A stretch of 64,000 bases of DNA, from assembly GCF_003048575.1 (NCBI RefSeq), contig NZ_PIRZ01000001.1, forward strand, positions 358,532 to 422,531, given 5' to 3'. Positions within the stretch are counted from its first letter, which is position 1, and every line of letters begins with the position of its first letter. The stretch is from Campylobacter concisus. Lineage in GTDB: Bacteria; Campylobacterota; Campylobacteria; Campylobacterales; Campylobacteraceae. Positions 9,401 to 17,736 of this stretch are shown here, in pieces. The notes beneath the pieces are model-generated. The model was not told where the DNA came from. It saw only the letters and a program-made list of their open reading frames with translations, and ran no database searches. Position numbers and translations under genes: made by a program.

Positions 9401-10687
9401 TGACTTCATCCAGTCTGCTGCAAGCCTTTCTAGTCCATCAAATATACTAACAAGCTTTGGCTCTATATTGTTTGCTGCAGCGGTTTTATCATCAAAGTCA
9501 TAAATGATGACTAAACTCCAAGCCGCAAATTGTGGTGCGATGGATTGTATCCAGTAACCATTTTGCCCTTGAACTGGTGAGAATAGTAGCGTGCCGTATG
9601 TTTTTTTTAGTTTTCTATTAGTAGAGTTGTTTACCTTATATATGCCATCATTTGGGTCTATAAATTCATCACTAAAGGGAATCGTAGTTGATCTGATATT
9701 GCCAGCATAAAATGTCCTATCTGACTCACTAGTACCAAGAGAGTCTCTAACTATATCTGTTACATCAGCGCTTGCTACATATTGGTAGTTTATTCCAGCC
9801 TTTACATAGTAGCTATTAGACTCGTTTTGATTATATGATTCAAGAGTCATTGATTTTGGTTTATATTCACTAAATGAGCCAAACCAAAAGACATCTTTTG
9901 GATCAGCATCTATTGTGATTACATTTTTTCCAGGAGCTTTAAAATCAATCCTGCTATATCCTTTTATGTAATTTAGAGCATTTGTATATAAATTTGTTTT
10001 AATGGCCCAGTTTTGATAAAGAGAGCCACCCCAGTAAAGTCTGGCATAGACCACATTTTTACCTTTTAAATTATTTTGTATAAAGGTATTTTTCTCACTA
10101 AAATCAAATGTGGAAGAGGATGAATTTTTACAATAAGGATGCTTGCTAGGATTATAAATATATGTTGTTTGACAAAGTGTGTAATTGCTAGGCGAAAAAT
10201 TACCAGTATCTAAAAATATTCTATCGGCTGTAGATGATGTTCTTGTTACGTTAGATGGATCTGGAACAAAATTATATCCAGCGTATTGTGGAATCATAAT
10301 AGTAGCACCAATGGTAGCTATATCTCCATTTACTCTGGTATTTAGATTTCCATTTATTGATCTTTGTCTTAAGCCTTTAGAGTGATCATCCCACATACCT
10401 ATTAATGATCGTTGATTCCATGGAGAAAATTGCTCAACGTAAATATGATAGTGATCTTGTGCTAAGCCTGAAGAAAAGCTATTGGTATCTATCGTCCAGG
10501 TTCTATCAGATTTTCTTATGCAATGTGGGATATTTTTAGAAGAGTTGTCTTGGTACTCTTCAGCGTCTATAAAGCAAGAATAGTTTGCTCCACTACAACC
10601 AATAGATGCTGCTTCTGCTGTTGTACAAGCTCTGGGTGCACAAAAACCAAATGTGACAATAAAACAGAGTAAGTATGCTATCTTCAC
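6479..10687 (-). CDS. large MshQ-like exported surface protein
   Basis: This 1402-residue exported protein heads the prepilin group. The GTG at 10687 is chosen because AGAGGA lies 7 bases upstream and it begins a clean signal peptide (VKIAYLLCFIVTFGFCA). An in-frame TTG at 10708 would lie before that ribosome site. Residues about 210-470 contain ARLYWGG, ADVTDIV, WSLVIIYDF and IFDGL, a pattern known from bacterial surface proteins with DUF11-type repeats. Residues about 590-720 look like a DUF11 repeat (VPANTILKTFVEVTNNTN). From about 800 onward a block with FAIRPSHFRLWD near 876 resembles the DUF6701 region of MshQ. A CxxC (YCDGCN) lies near 1244. It is probably the pilus-tip adhesin or anchor, by analogy with MshQ. 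Exact boundaries need a profile search. Confidence 0.6.
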   Translation of the reverse strand: MKIAYLLCFIVTFGFCAPRACTTAEAASIGCSGANYSCFIDAEEYQDNSSKNIPHCIRKSDRTWTIDTNSFSSGLAQDHYHIYVEQFSPWNQRSLIGMWDDHSKGLRQRSINGNLNTRVNGDIATIGATIMIPQYAGYNFVPDPSNVTRTSSTADRIFLDTGNFSPSNYTLCQTTYIYNPSKHPYCKNSSSSTFDFSEKNTFIQNNLKGKNVVYARLYWGGSLYQNWAIKTNLYTNALNYIKGYSRIDFKAPGKNVITIDADPKDVFWFGSFSEYKPKSMTLESYNQNESNSYYVKAGINYQYVASADVTDIVRDSLGTSESDRTFYAGNIRSTTIPFSDEFIDPNDGIYKVNNSTNRKLKKTYGTLLFSPVQGQNGYWIQSIAPQFAAWSLVIIYDFDDKTAAANNIEPKLVSIFDGLERLAADWMKSSDPFGTVKSSTVDVKFENIYTPKAGDINATLTMFSFGGKPETKGENIEIENEGSYLSITSKYNAKGDQFNSTMTKFGQPINPGKKFHSQADLDIFDISDKMSHSQKEADIKFTVTTIKNSGSANVVSADRINLAMVGFSTRIYKPDVCYMEYIYAKKPSDSTFTKVQENTPTVVPANTILKTFVEVTNNTNEAAQDFALKATIDPSQIYNPNSTYIYADKASQGPSDLLTMSGQVHYNDNTGLQQLSGNDLTFYLGQGAATNKGGEMLIHQGNYAYAIYETTLKSKFEPNSYKATVANADINLQPYDTYIRRCSNQNYNITLGVSTSPNNFVASNRQDDGSAAFKTKFKNRLLTKIVSTPFNVYITNYDTDGNKKVPDAPVDVKVELVESCSAPTNLYEQDITFNGVTDILLSGISIDRAYKSVKFRISHLDPVTNTTKIECEKLDDFAIRPSHFRLWDTDKNTVNNNNVLIGGKAYNNIALAAMKPLDSGLANGYINNISGSNGEIKLVPAYSATCDPSIIESENKLSVDFNDPNKALGKIFRHTSSGPVGFSYSDIGDTYFYVLDKDYTITDQHTPSRADDCVKNSISNDPSQDTAQEGRIGCNIKLEGNRDYLFRPKDIQISKLKITKDSDITYLDNEGIQKAKLDFEVTARLFNDDPAKLYNEDCYAKNMNFDIKLDRVPLNFTDNDGNAGTLAKANEEILFFEIPGSNTRKAIDPSATKSTFYVEKNTFVNGVGKGEIYFNFERKVNHAKNPFTISSNDFSFSGMSDSTDTVKKYEKPATETSAKFYFGRVYAPFYEGLYSGFYAKIYYGAYCDGCNKNIYMKDNGKLWQDFPAAPFWATNPKHSAGVLNYHDFSFTNTYSGTILRNDVSSISNGEQIIFIRNPSAVTDVAKMRAPSWLLYSEFDEKPETNNFNLNFLVPNGEWAGKVLKSNNIEDKTSGAVGGFIGVKSNSDSNLDISDKTNRRIEW

Positions 10688-10747
10688 AACAAATCCTCTA
10701 AATAACAATAAAAAATCTCTCCTTAGATTTTTAAAAGCTTTTAGCTA

Positions 10748-11131
10748 CTATTTTTGTATAAAATTTTCTATCATTTCAGCTTGCCCATACTGAGGATATT
10801 TGGCAATGTCTAAAACTACTTGAGATAAGGTCATATTGTCCATATTGCAAACAATAGGAGCTATAAAATTTACAGTTGATTTTTCAAGCGGGAGTGCAAC
10901 AACGATAATGTTATAAATTCTGAGTTGAGAGCTTTCTTTAATCTCCATAAGATCTTCATAATAGTTTGGAATATCGAATTCGTAGCTTCTTAATGCAAAA
11001 GGATTTATCATTGTAAAAGATGTCTCATCATCTTTGCTTGCTAGCTTAACAAAAAATTTATCAAGTTCAATTAACTCCATCGTCTTAATATGCTCAAAGC
11101 CTAAAATAGGGCTTTTAACACTAAAAATCAT
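10748..11131 (-). CDS. fliW: flagellar assembly factor FliW
   Basis: This 127-residue cytoplasmic protein binds flagellin and also binds and inhibits the RNA-binding repressor CsrA, so it couples flagellin synthesis to export. The N-terminal [17 protein letters not shown] and the later [14 protein letters not shown] and [10 protein letters not shown] segments are typical of the family, as is the length. AGGAG lies 6 bases before the ATG. It is the only flagellar gene in the window, between the pilin group and bamD. The 60-base gap to the large surface protein makes co-transcription possible, but no shared role is known. Confidence 0.92.
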   Translation of the reverse strand: MIFSVKSPILGFEHIKTMELIELDKFFVKLASKDDETSFTMINPFALRSYEFDIPNYYEDLMEIKESSQLRIYNIIVVALPLEKSTVNFIAPIVCNMDNMTLSQVVLDIAKYPQYGQAEMIENFIQK

Positions 11132-11208
11132 ACTAACTCCTATTTTGTAAAGTTGCCGTATTTTATCATAGTTTTAAAAAATTTATACAAAAATAATAGC
11201 AAAAAATG

Positions 11209-11214
11209 TAGAAT
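11209..11214 (+). promoter_or_regulatory. putative -10 element of bamD-lon
   Basis: TGTAGAAT gives a TAGAAT hexamer with a TG just upstream, 29 bases before the bamD ATG, in an A/T-rich run of the type seen upstream of Campylobacter sigma-70 promoters. Position and sequence fit, but it is untested. Confidence 0.4.
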
Positions 11215-11243
11215 ACGAGGATTTAAACTTTTTAAGGAAAAGC

Positions 11244-11891
11244 ATGAAAAGATTTTCTAAATTTCTAGCAGTTGTAGCTCTTTTGGGGCTTTTTAGTGGT
11301 TGTGCTGAAAAATATACCGAGCTTTACAATCTAACTCCTGATGAGTGGTATGCTCAGGTTATCGCTGATATAAAAGATGGTGATCTTGAAGCGGCCGATA
11401 AACACTATGTTTCAATGGCAAGCGAACACGTAGCAAGCCCGCTTTTGGAGCAAATTTTACTCATCCTTGCCCAAGCTCACGCAAATGATGAAGAGTATCT
11501 GATGGCAAATCACTATCTTGACGAGTATATCAAAAGATATGGCGACAACGGCCCAAAAACAGAGTTTGCTCAGTATCTAAAGATAAAAGCAAATTTTGAC
11601 TCATTTACTCAGCCAAACCGCAACCAAAAGCTTATGGAAGATAGCGTAACAGAGATCGAGAAATTTCTTTATATGTATCCAAATACTGAATATAAGCCAC
11701 TTATTGAGACTATGCTTATTAAATTCAAACTCGCGCTTTACTTCCTAGATATGCAAATAGCAGATCTTTACAATAGGACTGGTCGTGACGTTTCGGCTAA
11801 AATTTACGAGCAAAAGCTAGAAGATTCGCCGTTTAGAAATTCTGACCTTATCAAGCCTGATGTAGCATGGTATAGAAAACTGTTTGAATAG
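11244..11891 (+). CDS. bamD: outer membrane assembly lipoprotein BamD
   Basis: This 215-residue lipoprotein of the BAM complex works with BamA in folding beta-barrel proteins into the outer membrane. The signal peptide ends in a lipobox with the lipidated cysteine at C20 (LFSGC). TPDEWYAQVIADIKDGDLEAA begins the TPR-like helical repeats that fill the protein, and the length fits the family. AAGGAAAAGC precedes the ATG. lon starts 8 bases after the stop, so the two are probably one transcript. Confidence 0.9.
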   Translation: MKRFSKFLAVVALLGLFSGCAEKYTELYNLTPDEWYAQVIADIKDGDLEAADKHYVSMASEHVASPLLEQILLILAQAHANDEEYLMANHYLDEYIKRYGDNGPKTEFAQYLKIKANFDSFTQPNRNQKLMEDSVTEIEKFLYMYPNTEYKPLIETMLIKFKLALYFLDMQIADLYNRTGRDVSAKIYEQKLEDSPFRNSDLIKPDVAWYRKLFE

Positions 11892-11899
11892 GAGAAATT

Positions 11900-14317
11900 T
11901 TGCAAATAAACGAAAATAAAGGCTTCCCAACCGAAATTCCCATTATTGTTGAGGACGAGCTATTTTTATATCCATTTATGATAACTCCGCTTTTTTTAAG
12001 TGATGATGAAAATTTAAAGGCACTCGAACTTGCCATACAAGAAGAGACTCCGATCCTTGTGGTGCCTACAAAGCCTCAGCAAGACGGCGCTAGAGATTTT
12101 GATGGCATCTATGATGCTGGCGTTATCGGCACGATAATGCGCCGTGTGCCGCTACCTGATGGACGTGTAAAAGTTCTATTTCAAGGCATAGACAAAGGTA
12201 AAATTTTAAAACAATCAGGCATAAATCCACTCCGTGGTATCGTTGATATGCTCCATGTCAAGCGCCCATCACAGGTCAAAACTGACGCACTAATCGTAGT
12301 TTTAAGAGAAAAGGTAAGAGAGCTTTCACAGTTTAGCCATTTTTTTCCACCTGATCTTTTAAAGACGATCGAAGAGAGCGCTGAAGCGATCAGGGTTTGT
12401 GACCTAGTTTCAAGTGCACTTCGCTTAAAAAAACAGATCGCTTATAGTTTTTTTGTCGAGGAAAATTTAGAGCAACGCCTACTAAAGCTCATCGACTATG
12501 TTATCGAAGAGATCGAAGCAAACAAGCTTCAAAAAGAGATAAAAAATAAGGTCCATTCAAAGATCGACAAGACAAATAAAGAGTACTTTTTAAAGGAGCA
12601 GCTAAAGCAAATTCAAGCAGAGTTAGGAGCGGATACTAGCCGTGAAGAGGAGCTTGAAGAGTACCGCAAAAAGCTTGACGCGAAGAAGAAATTTATGGCT
12701 GAGGACGCCTACAAAGAGATCAAAAAACAAATAGATAAGCTTAGTCGTATGCACCCAGACTCAGCTGACGCAAATACCTTACAAAGCTACCTTGATTGGG
12801 TGTTAGAAATTCCATTTGAAAATATAGCTAAGAAAAAGTCCTCCATCACCGAAGTGAGCAAGCATCTAAATGCCGATCATTACAGTCTTGAAAAGCCAAA
12901 AGAGCGCATCGAGGAGTATTTTGCCTTGCGTGAACTTTTGGAGCTTAGAGGCGTTGGTGAAAAAGTAAATAATGGCGCTATTTTATGCTTTGCAGGCCCT
13001 CCAGGCGTAGGCAAAACAAGCCTTGCAAACTCGATCGCAAAGGCGTTAAAGCGTGAACTAGTTAGGATCGCTCTTGGTGGACTTGAGGATGTAAACGAGC
13101 TAAGAGGCCACCGTCGCACCTACATAGGCGCTATGCCAGGGCGCATCGTGCAAGGGCTCATAGAAGCTAAGCAGATGAATCCAGTGGTTGTTTTAGACGA
13201 GATCGACAAGGTTGGTAGAAGCTACAGAGGCGATCCAACCGCGGTTTTACTTGAAATTTTAGATCCTGAGCAAAATAATAAATTTAGAGATTACTACTTA
13301 AATTTCAACATCGATCTTAGCAAGATCATCTTTATCGCTACAGCAAATGATGTAAGCATGATCCCAGCCGCACTTCGAGATAGGATGGAGTTTATCGAGC
13401 TTAGCTCATACACTCCACAAGAGAAATTTGAGATCGCTAAGAAATATCTCTTGCCTCAGGAGCTTAAAAAACACGGACTAAAACCAAGTGATGTGAGTAT
13501 CAGCAAAGAGGCACTTGAGCTAATTATCAGCGACTATACAAGAGAGAGCGGTGTGAGAAATTTACGTCGCAGGATCGCTGATATATTAAGAAAAGTCGCC
13601 AAAAATATCCTCACTAAAAAAAATGAGGGCAAGATCAGCGTCACGGCTAAAAATTTGAAAGAATTTTTAGAGAAAAAGGTCTATGAGATCGAGCCAGCGG
13701 ATAAAAAAGATCAGATTGGTCTAGTAAATGGCCTCGCGTGGACTAGTGTCGGTGGTGACGTGCTAAGGATCGAGGCTATCAGGATCCAGGGTAAAGGCAG
13801 CATGCAAATCACCGGTCAGCTAGGCGATGTGATGAAAGAGAGCGCTCAGATCGCATTTAGCGTTGTTAAAGTGCTAATAGACAACAAAAAAATAAAAGTA
13901 CCGATGGCTATCGTGCCAAAACTAGATGATGATAAGCGTAAGCTTGAAGCTAGCGATGTTTATAGGCGCTACGATCTTCACTTGCACGTACCAGAGGGCG
14001 CTGTACCAAAAGACGGACCAAGTGCTGGCATCACGATGGCAACCGCGATCGCATCTATACTAACCGACACAAAGGTAAGACACGACATAGCAATGACTGG
14101 TGAGATTACGCTAACTGGTAGGGTGTTGCCGATCGGTGGTCTAAAAGAGAAGCTCATTGCCGCACACAAAGCTGGCATCAAAACAGCTCTGATACCTCGC
14201 AAAAACTACGACCGCGACCTTATCGATATACCAGCCGAGGTAAAAGGCGACATGAAGATCATTGCCGTAGATACGATAGAAGATGTCTTAAAAAACGCTC
14301 TTGTAAATAAAAAATAA
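11900..14317 (+). CDS. lon: ATP-dependent protease Lon
   Basis: This 805-residue AAA+ serine protease degrades damaged and specific regulatory proteins in the cytoplasm. It has the N-terminal substrate domain (about 10-200), a coiled-coil linker (about 215-290), the ATPase module with Walker A GPPGVGKT at 366-373, and the C-terminal peptidase with catalytic S708 in PKDGPSAG and K751 in GGLKEK. The 43-residue spacing between these two matches E. coli S679/K722. Translation starts at TTG 11900, preceded by AGGAGAAATT, and no ATG fits the family N-terminus better. A terminator hairpin follows. Confidence 0.97.
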   Translation: MQINENKGFPTEIPIIVEDELFLYPFMITPLFLSDDENLKALELAIQEETPILVVPTKPQQDGARDFDGIYDAGVIGTIMRRVPLPDGRVKVLFQGIDKGKILKQSGINPLRGIVDMLHVKRPSQVKTDALIVVLREKVRELSQFSHFFPPDLLKTIEESAEAIRVCDLVSSALRLKKQIAYSFFVEENLEQRLLKLIDYVIEEIEANKLQKEIKNKVHSKIDKTNKEYFLKEQLKQIQAELGADTSREEELEEYRKKLDAKKKFMAEDAYKEIKKQIDKLSRMHPDSADANTLQSYLDWVLEIPFENIAKKKSSITEVSKHLNADHYSLEKPKERIEEYFALRELLELRGVGEKVNNGAILCFAGPPGVGKTSLANSIAKALKRELVRIALGGLEDVNELRGHRRTYIGAMPGRIVQGLIEAKQMNPVVVLDEIDKVGRSYRGDPTAVLLEILDPEQNNKFRDYYLNFNIDLSKIIFIATANDVSMIPAALRDRMEFIELSSYTPQEKFEIAKKYLLPQELKKHGLKPSDVSISKEALELIISDYTRESGVRNLRRRIADILRKVAKNILTKKNEGKISVTAKNLKEFLEKKVYEIEPADKKDQIGLVNGLAWTSVGGDVLRIEAIRIQGKGSMQITGQLGDVMKESAQIAFSVVKVLIDNKKIKVPMAIVPKLDDDKRKLEASDVYRRYDLHLHVPEGAVPKDGPSAGITMATAIASILTDTKVRHDIAMTGEITLTGRVLPIGGLKEKLIAAHKAGIKTALIPRKNYDRDLIDIPAEVKGDMKIIAVDTIEDVLKNALVNKK

Positions 14318-14323
14318 TCCAAA

Positions 14324-14362
14324 TCCTAGCTCCATTTAGCTTCACTTGGGGCTAGGAAATTT
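14324..14362 (+). terminator. terminator after lon
   Basis: TCCTAGCTCC (14324-14333) pairs with GGGGCTAGGA (14348-14357), with one G-T pair and a 14-base loop, followed by AATTTT. It lies just after the lon stop. Confidence 0.75.
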
Positions 14363-14529
14363 TCATAAATATACTACGAAGTAAAAATTTTAGGCTATCT
14401 TGTTTACTCTTGAATAAAAAATAAATTTTAAAACTTTGTAAGATACTTTCATAAAATTTAGGTCTTACAAAGCTCGCTTCTAAATTTAGAGCCGTGATAT
14501 GCTCTTAAAATTTGCTGTAAAATTTTTAG

Positions 14530-14988
14530 CTATTTATGCTTTGCTTCATGCTCTAAAAGCCAGATTTTAGTTGGCAAGCCATCTCCACCTGAGTAGCCGC
14601 CAAGCCCACTGCTAGCTAGCACTCTATGACAAGGAACGATGATAGGCACTGGATTTTTAGCATTGGCTGATCCTACTGCTCGGTAGGCATTTTTGTGGCC
14701 TACGGCAAGTGCAAGGGCTGCGTATGTGGTCGTTTCCCCGTATGGTACTTTTTGTAAAGCCTCGTAAATTTTTGCTCTAAAATTAGTTGTTTTTATATCA
14801 AGCCTTACGCTAAATTTTTTAAGCTTGCCATTAAAATAAGCCTCTAGCTCATTTAAGCAAAGCTTTAAATTTTTATCTTTTACTGAAATTTTTTCAAATT
14901 TATCTACAAAATTTATCTCACAAATTCCATTTTCGCTAGCGATGATCTCCAAAATTCCGATAGGCGATTTTAGGTAAGCTTTTGACAC
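14530..14988 (-). CDS. ogt: methylated-DNA--protein-cysteine methyltransferase
   Basis: This 152-residue suicide enzyme removes alkyl groups from O6-alkylguanine in DNA onto its own cysteine. The acceptor is C120 in the PCHRV motif, preceded by VPIIV. The DNA-binding segment (VPYGETTTYAALA, then NAYRAVGSANAKNP) is present, and the typical GGYSGG follows the active site. The GTG at 14988 is chosen because AAGGAG lies 5 bases upstream and it gives the normal family length. The frame stays open to 15144, but that would run across the divergent acnB start and add a hydrophobic tail foreign to the family. It is transcribed away from acnB. Confidence 0.9.
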   Translation of the reverse strand: MSKAYLKSPIGILEIIASENGICEINFVDKFEKISVKDKNLKLCLNELEAYFNGKLKKFSVRLDIKTTNFRAKIYEALQKVPYGETTTYAALALAVGHKNAYRAVGSANAKNPVPIIVPCHRVLASSGLGGYSGGDGLPTKIWLLEHEAKHK

Positions 14989-15114
14989 ATTTGCTCCTTG
15001 AAATTTGAAAATTTGGACAAATTTTACTTTAGTTTGTTTTGCTTTTTGATAAAATGCAAGCAAAACTAGCGATTTTAGACTAAAAATAACGAGCAAAAAC
15101 CACAAAGGAATTTC

Positions 15115-17700
15115 ATGAGCTTTTTTACCGACTACGAAAAACATGTGAGCGAGCGAGAAAAAGAGGGCGTGCCACCGCTTGCGCTAAATGCCAAGCAAAC
15201 AAGCGAAATTTGCGAGCTAATAAAACTTGCCAGCAAGCCTAGTGGCGATGAAAAGGCACAAAGCGAGCTAAAATTTCTTATAAATTTGCTTGAAACTCGT
15301 ATCAATCCCGGCGTTGATGATGCAGCGAAGATAAAGGCAGAATTTCTTAGTGAAGTGATTGATGGGCTTGCTGTTAACGGCCTTGACGCTATGCGTGCTA
15401 TTAAAATTTTAGGTAAGATGCTTGGCGGATATAACGTGGAAGTTTTGGTGCGAGCTCTAAAAAATAGCGATGAAAATATCGCTCGCGCTGCGGCAAATGA
15501 GCTAAAAAATATCATCCTGGTGCATGAATATTTTGACGAGATTGCAAAGCTAGCAAGTAGCAATAAATTTGCAAAAGATGTACTTGCTTCTTGGGCAAAT
15601 GCGGAGTGGTTTACGCATAAAAAGCCAATCGAAACCTGTATAAACGCAGTCGTTTTTAAAGTACCTGGTGAGACAAATACTGACGACCTAAGTCCAGCGA
15701 GCGAGGCCTATACAAGGGCTGACATACCACTTCACGCAAAAGCAATGCTTGTTAAAAAGATGCCTGATGGTCTAGAAATTTTAAAAGAACTTAAAGCTCG
15801 TGGTAAAAAAGTGGCGTATGTTGGCGACGTGGTTGGCACCGGCAGCAGCAGAAAGAGCGGTATAAACTCGATCCAGTGGCATTTGGGCGATGAGATAGAG
15901 GGTGTGCCAAACAAAAAAACGGGCGGCATCGTGATCGGCACAACCATAGCTCCGATATTTTTTAACACCGCGGAAGATAGCGGTGCGTTGCCGATAGTTG
16001 CAAATGTAAATGAGCTTGAGATGGGCGATGAGATAGAAATTTGGCCATTTAAAGGAGAAATTTATAAGCTTGTTGGCGGTGAGAAAAAGCTCGTGGCAAA
16101 TTTCAAGCTAAGCCCAAACACACTAAGCGATGAGATAAGAGCAGGTGGAAGGATACCGCTTATGATAGGACGCCAAGTGACCAAAAAGGCCAGAGAGGCT
16201 CTAGGGCTTGGCGAGGAGCAAATTTTTGTAAAGCCAGATCAGCCAAAAGAGCAGAGCGGTGGCTATACACTGGCTCAAAAGATGGTCGGCAAGGCTTGCG
16301 GCGTAGCTGGCGTTAGAGCTGGGGCATACGTGGAGCCAGAAATTTTAACTGTTGGCTCGCAAGATACGACAGGTCCGATGACTAGAGATGAAGTAAAAGA
16401 GCTTGCAAGCCTTAGTTTTGGCGCGGATTTTGTTCTGCAAAGCTTTTGCCATACGGCTGCTTACCCAAAGCCAAGTGATCTTGTGATGCATGAGAGCTTG
16501 CCAAAATTTATAAATTTACGTGGCGGTGTGAGTCTAAAGCCAGGCGATGGCGTCATCCACTCGTGGCTAAACCGCATGGTACTGCCTGACAGCGTTGGCA
16601 CTGGCGGCGATAGTCACACGAGATTTCCTATCGGTATTAGTTTTCCAGCTGGAAGTGGTCTAGTGGCGTTTGCAGCGGTACTTGGAATGATGCCACTAAA
16701 TATGCCAGAGTCGGTTTTGATCAAATTTAAAGGCGAGCTAAAAGAGGGCGTGACGCTTAGGGATCTTGTCAATGCTATACCTTATTTTGCCATTAAAAAA
16801 GGGCTTTTAAGCGTTGAGAAGAAAAACAAAAAGAACATTTTTGCGGGTAAAATTTTAGAGATAGAAGGGCTTGAGAGTCTAAAAGTAGAGCAGGCGTTTG
16901 AGCTAAGTGACGCTTCGGCTGAACGCTCGGCTGCGGCTTGTGTGGTAAATTTGAGCGTTGATAGTGTCGTGGAGTACGTTCGCTCAAACGTTGCGCTAAT
17001 AGACGCAATGGTAAAAGCTGGTTACGAGAGCCGTGAGACTCTGCTTAGACGAAAAGAAAAAATGCAAAAATGGCTTGAAAGTCCAACTCTTTTAAGAGCC
17101 GATAAAGATGCAAAATACACTGAAATTTTGGAGATCGATTTATCGCAGATAGATGAGCCTATTTTGGCGTGTCCAAATGACCCAGACGATGTGGCAACGC
17201 TAAGTGAAATTTTAGCTGATAACAAAAGAGTGCATAAAATTGATGAAGTTTTTGTGGGAAGCTGTATGACAAATATCGGCCATTATAGAGCACTTGCTAG
17301 AATTTTGGAGCATGAGAGCAAGCTTACAACTAGGCTTTGGATAGCACCGCCGACAAAGATGGATAAAAGCACACTTGAAGATGAAGGTGTTTATGAAATT
17401 TTTAAAAGATTAAACGCGAGGACAGAGGTGCCAGGCTGTTCACTTTGTATGGGTAATCAAGCAAGAGTAAACGATAATGCAGTGGTATTTTCTACTTCAA
17501 CTAGAAATTTTGATAACAGAATGGGTATGGGCGCGAAGGTCTATCTAGGAAGTGCCGAGCTAGCCGCTGTTTGTGCGCTACTTGGGCGTTTGCCAAGTGT
17601 AGATGAATATAAAAAGATAGTAAAAGATAGCCTTAGCTTAAATAAAGATGAAATTTATAAATATCTAAATTTTAATGAAATAAGCGAGTTTAGCATATAA
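15115..17700 (+). CDS. acnB: bifunctional aconitate hydratase 2
   Basis: This 861-residue TCA-cycle enzyme interconverts citrate and isocitrate and, in many proteobacteria, also hydrates 2-methylaconitate. AcnB proteins have an N-terminal HEAT-like domain (about 1-160) before the swivel domain, and both are visible here. The [4Fe-4S] cluster ligands are C717 in SCMTN and C775/C778 in [16 protein letters not shown] precedes the ATG. The stop is followed closely by the promoter of the ankyrin gene, with no evident terminator. Confidence 0.96.
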   Translation: MSFFTDYEKHVSEREKEGVPPLALNAKQTSEICELIKLASKPSGDEKAQSELKFLINLLETRINPGVDDAAKIKAEFLSEVIDGLAVNGLDAMRAIKILGKMLGGYNVEVLVRALKNSDENIARAAANELKNIILVHEYFDEIAKLASSNKFAKDVLASWANAEWFTHKKPIETCINAVVFKVPGETNTDDLSPASEAYTRADIPLHAKAMLVKKMPDGLEILKELKARGKKVAYVGDVVGTGSSRKSGINSIQWHLGDEIEGVPNKKTGGIVIGTTIAPIFFNTAEDSGALPIVANVNELEMGDEIEIWPFKGEIYKLVGGEKKLVANFKLSPNTLSDEIRAGGRIPLMIGRQVTKKAREALGLGEEQIFVKPDQPKEQSGGYTLAQKMVGKACGVAGVRAGAYVEPEILTVGSQDTTGPMTRDEVKELASLSFGADFVLQSFCHTAAYPKPSDLVMHESLPKFINLRGGVSLKPGDGVIHSWLNRMVLPDSVGTGGDSHTRFPIGISFPAGSGLVAFAAVLGMMPLNMPESVLIKFKGELKEGVTLRDLVNAIPYFAIKKGLLSVEKKNKKNIFAGKILEIEGLESLKVEQAFELSDASAERSAAACVVNLSVDSVVEYVRSNVALIDAMVKAGYESRETLLRRKEKMQKWLESPTLLRADKDAKYTEILEIDLSQIDEPILACPNDPDDVATLSEILADNKRVHKIDEVFVGSCMTNIGHYRALARILEHESKLTTRLWIAPPTKMDKSTLEDEGVYEIFKRLNARTEVPGCSLCMGNQARVNDNAVVFSTSTRNFDNRMGMGAKVYLGSAELAAVCALLGRLPSVDEYKKIVKDSLSLNKDEIYKYLNFNEISEFSI

Positions 17701-17703
17701 ATT

Positions 17704-17712
17704 TGTTACAAT
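17704..17712 (+). promoter_or_regulatory. extended -10 promoter element
   Basis: TGTTACAAT has the TGn extension followed by TACAAT and lies 24 bases before the ATG at 17737. It begins 3 bases after the acnB stop, so the ankyrin gene may have its own promoter. Confidence 0.45.
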
Positions 17713-17736
17713 ATCGCGAAATTTTAAGGAGCTTTG

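Noticed and set aside
10688..10708. TTG start of the large surface protein
   Set aside because: The AGAGGA ribosome site lies inside this extension, and the signal peptide begins at GTG 10687.
12880..13119. Long minus-strand frames inside lon, acnB, ilvA and other genes
   Set aside because: They are shadows of strongly coding plus-strand genes and have no ribosome sites or family resemblance.
14989..15144. 52-codon N-terminal extension of ogt
   Set aside because: The extension overlaps the divergent acnB start, is hydrophobic and foreign to the family, while GTG 14988 has a good AAGGAG site.
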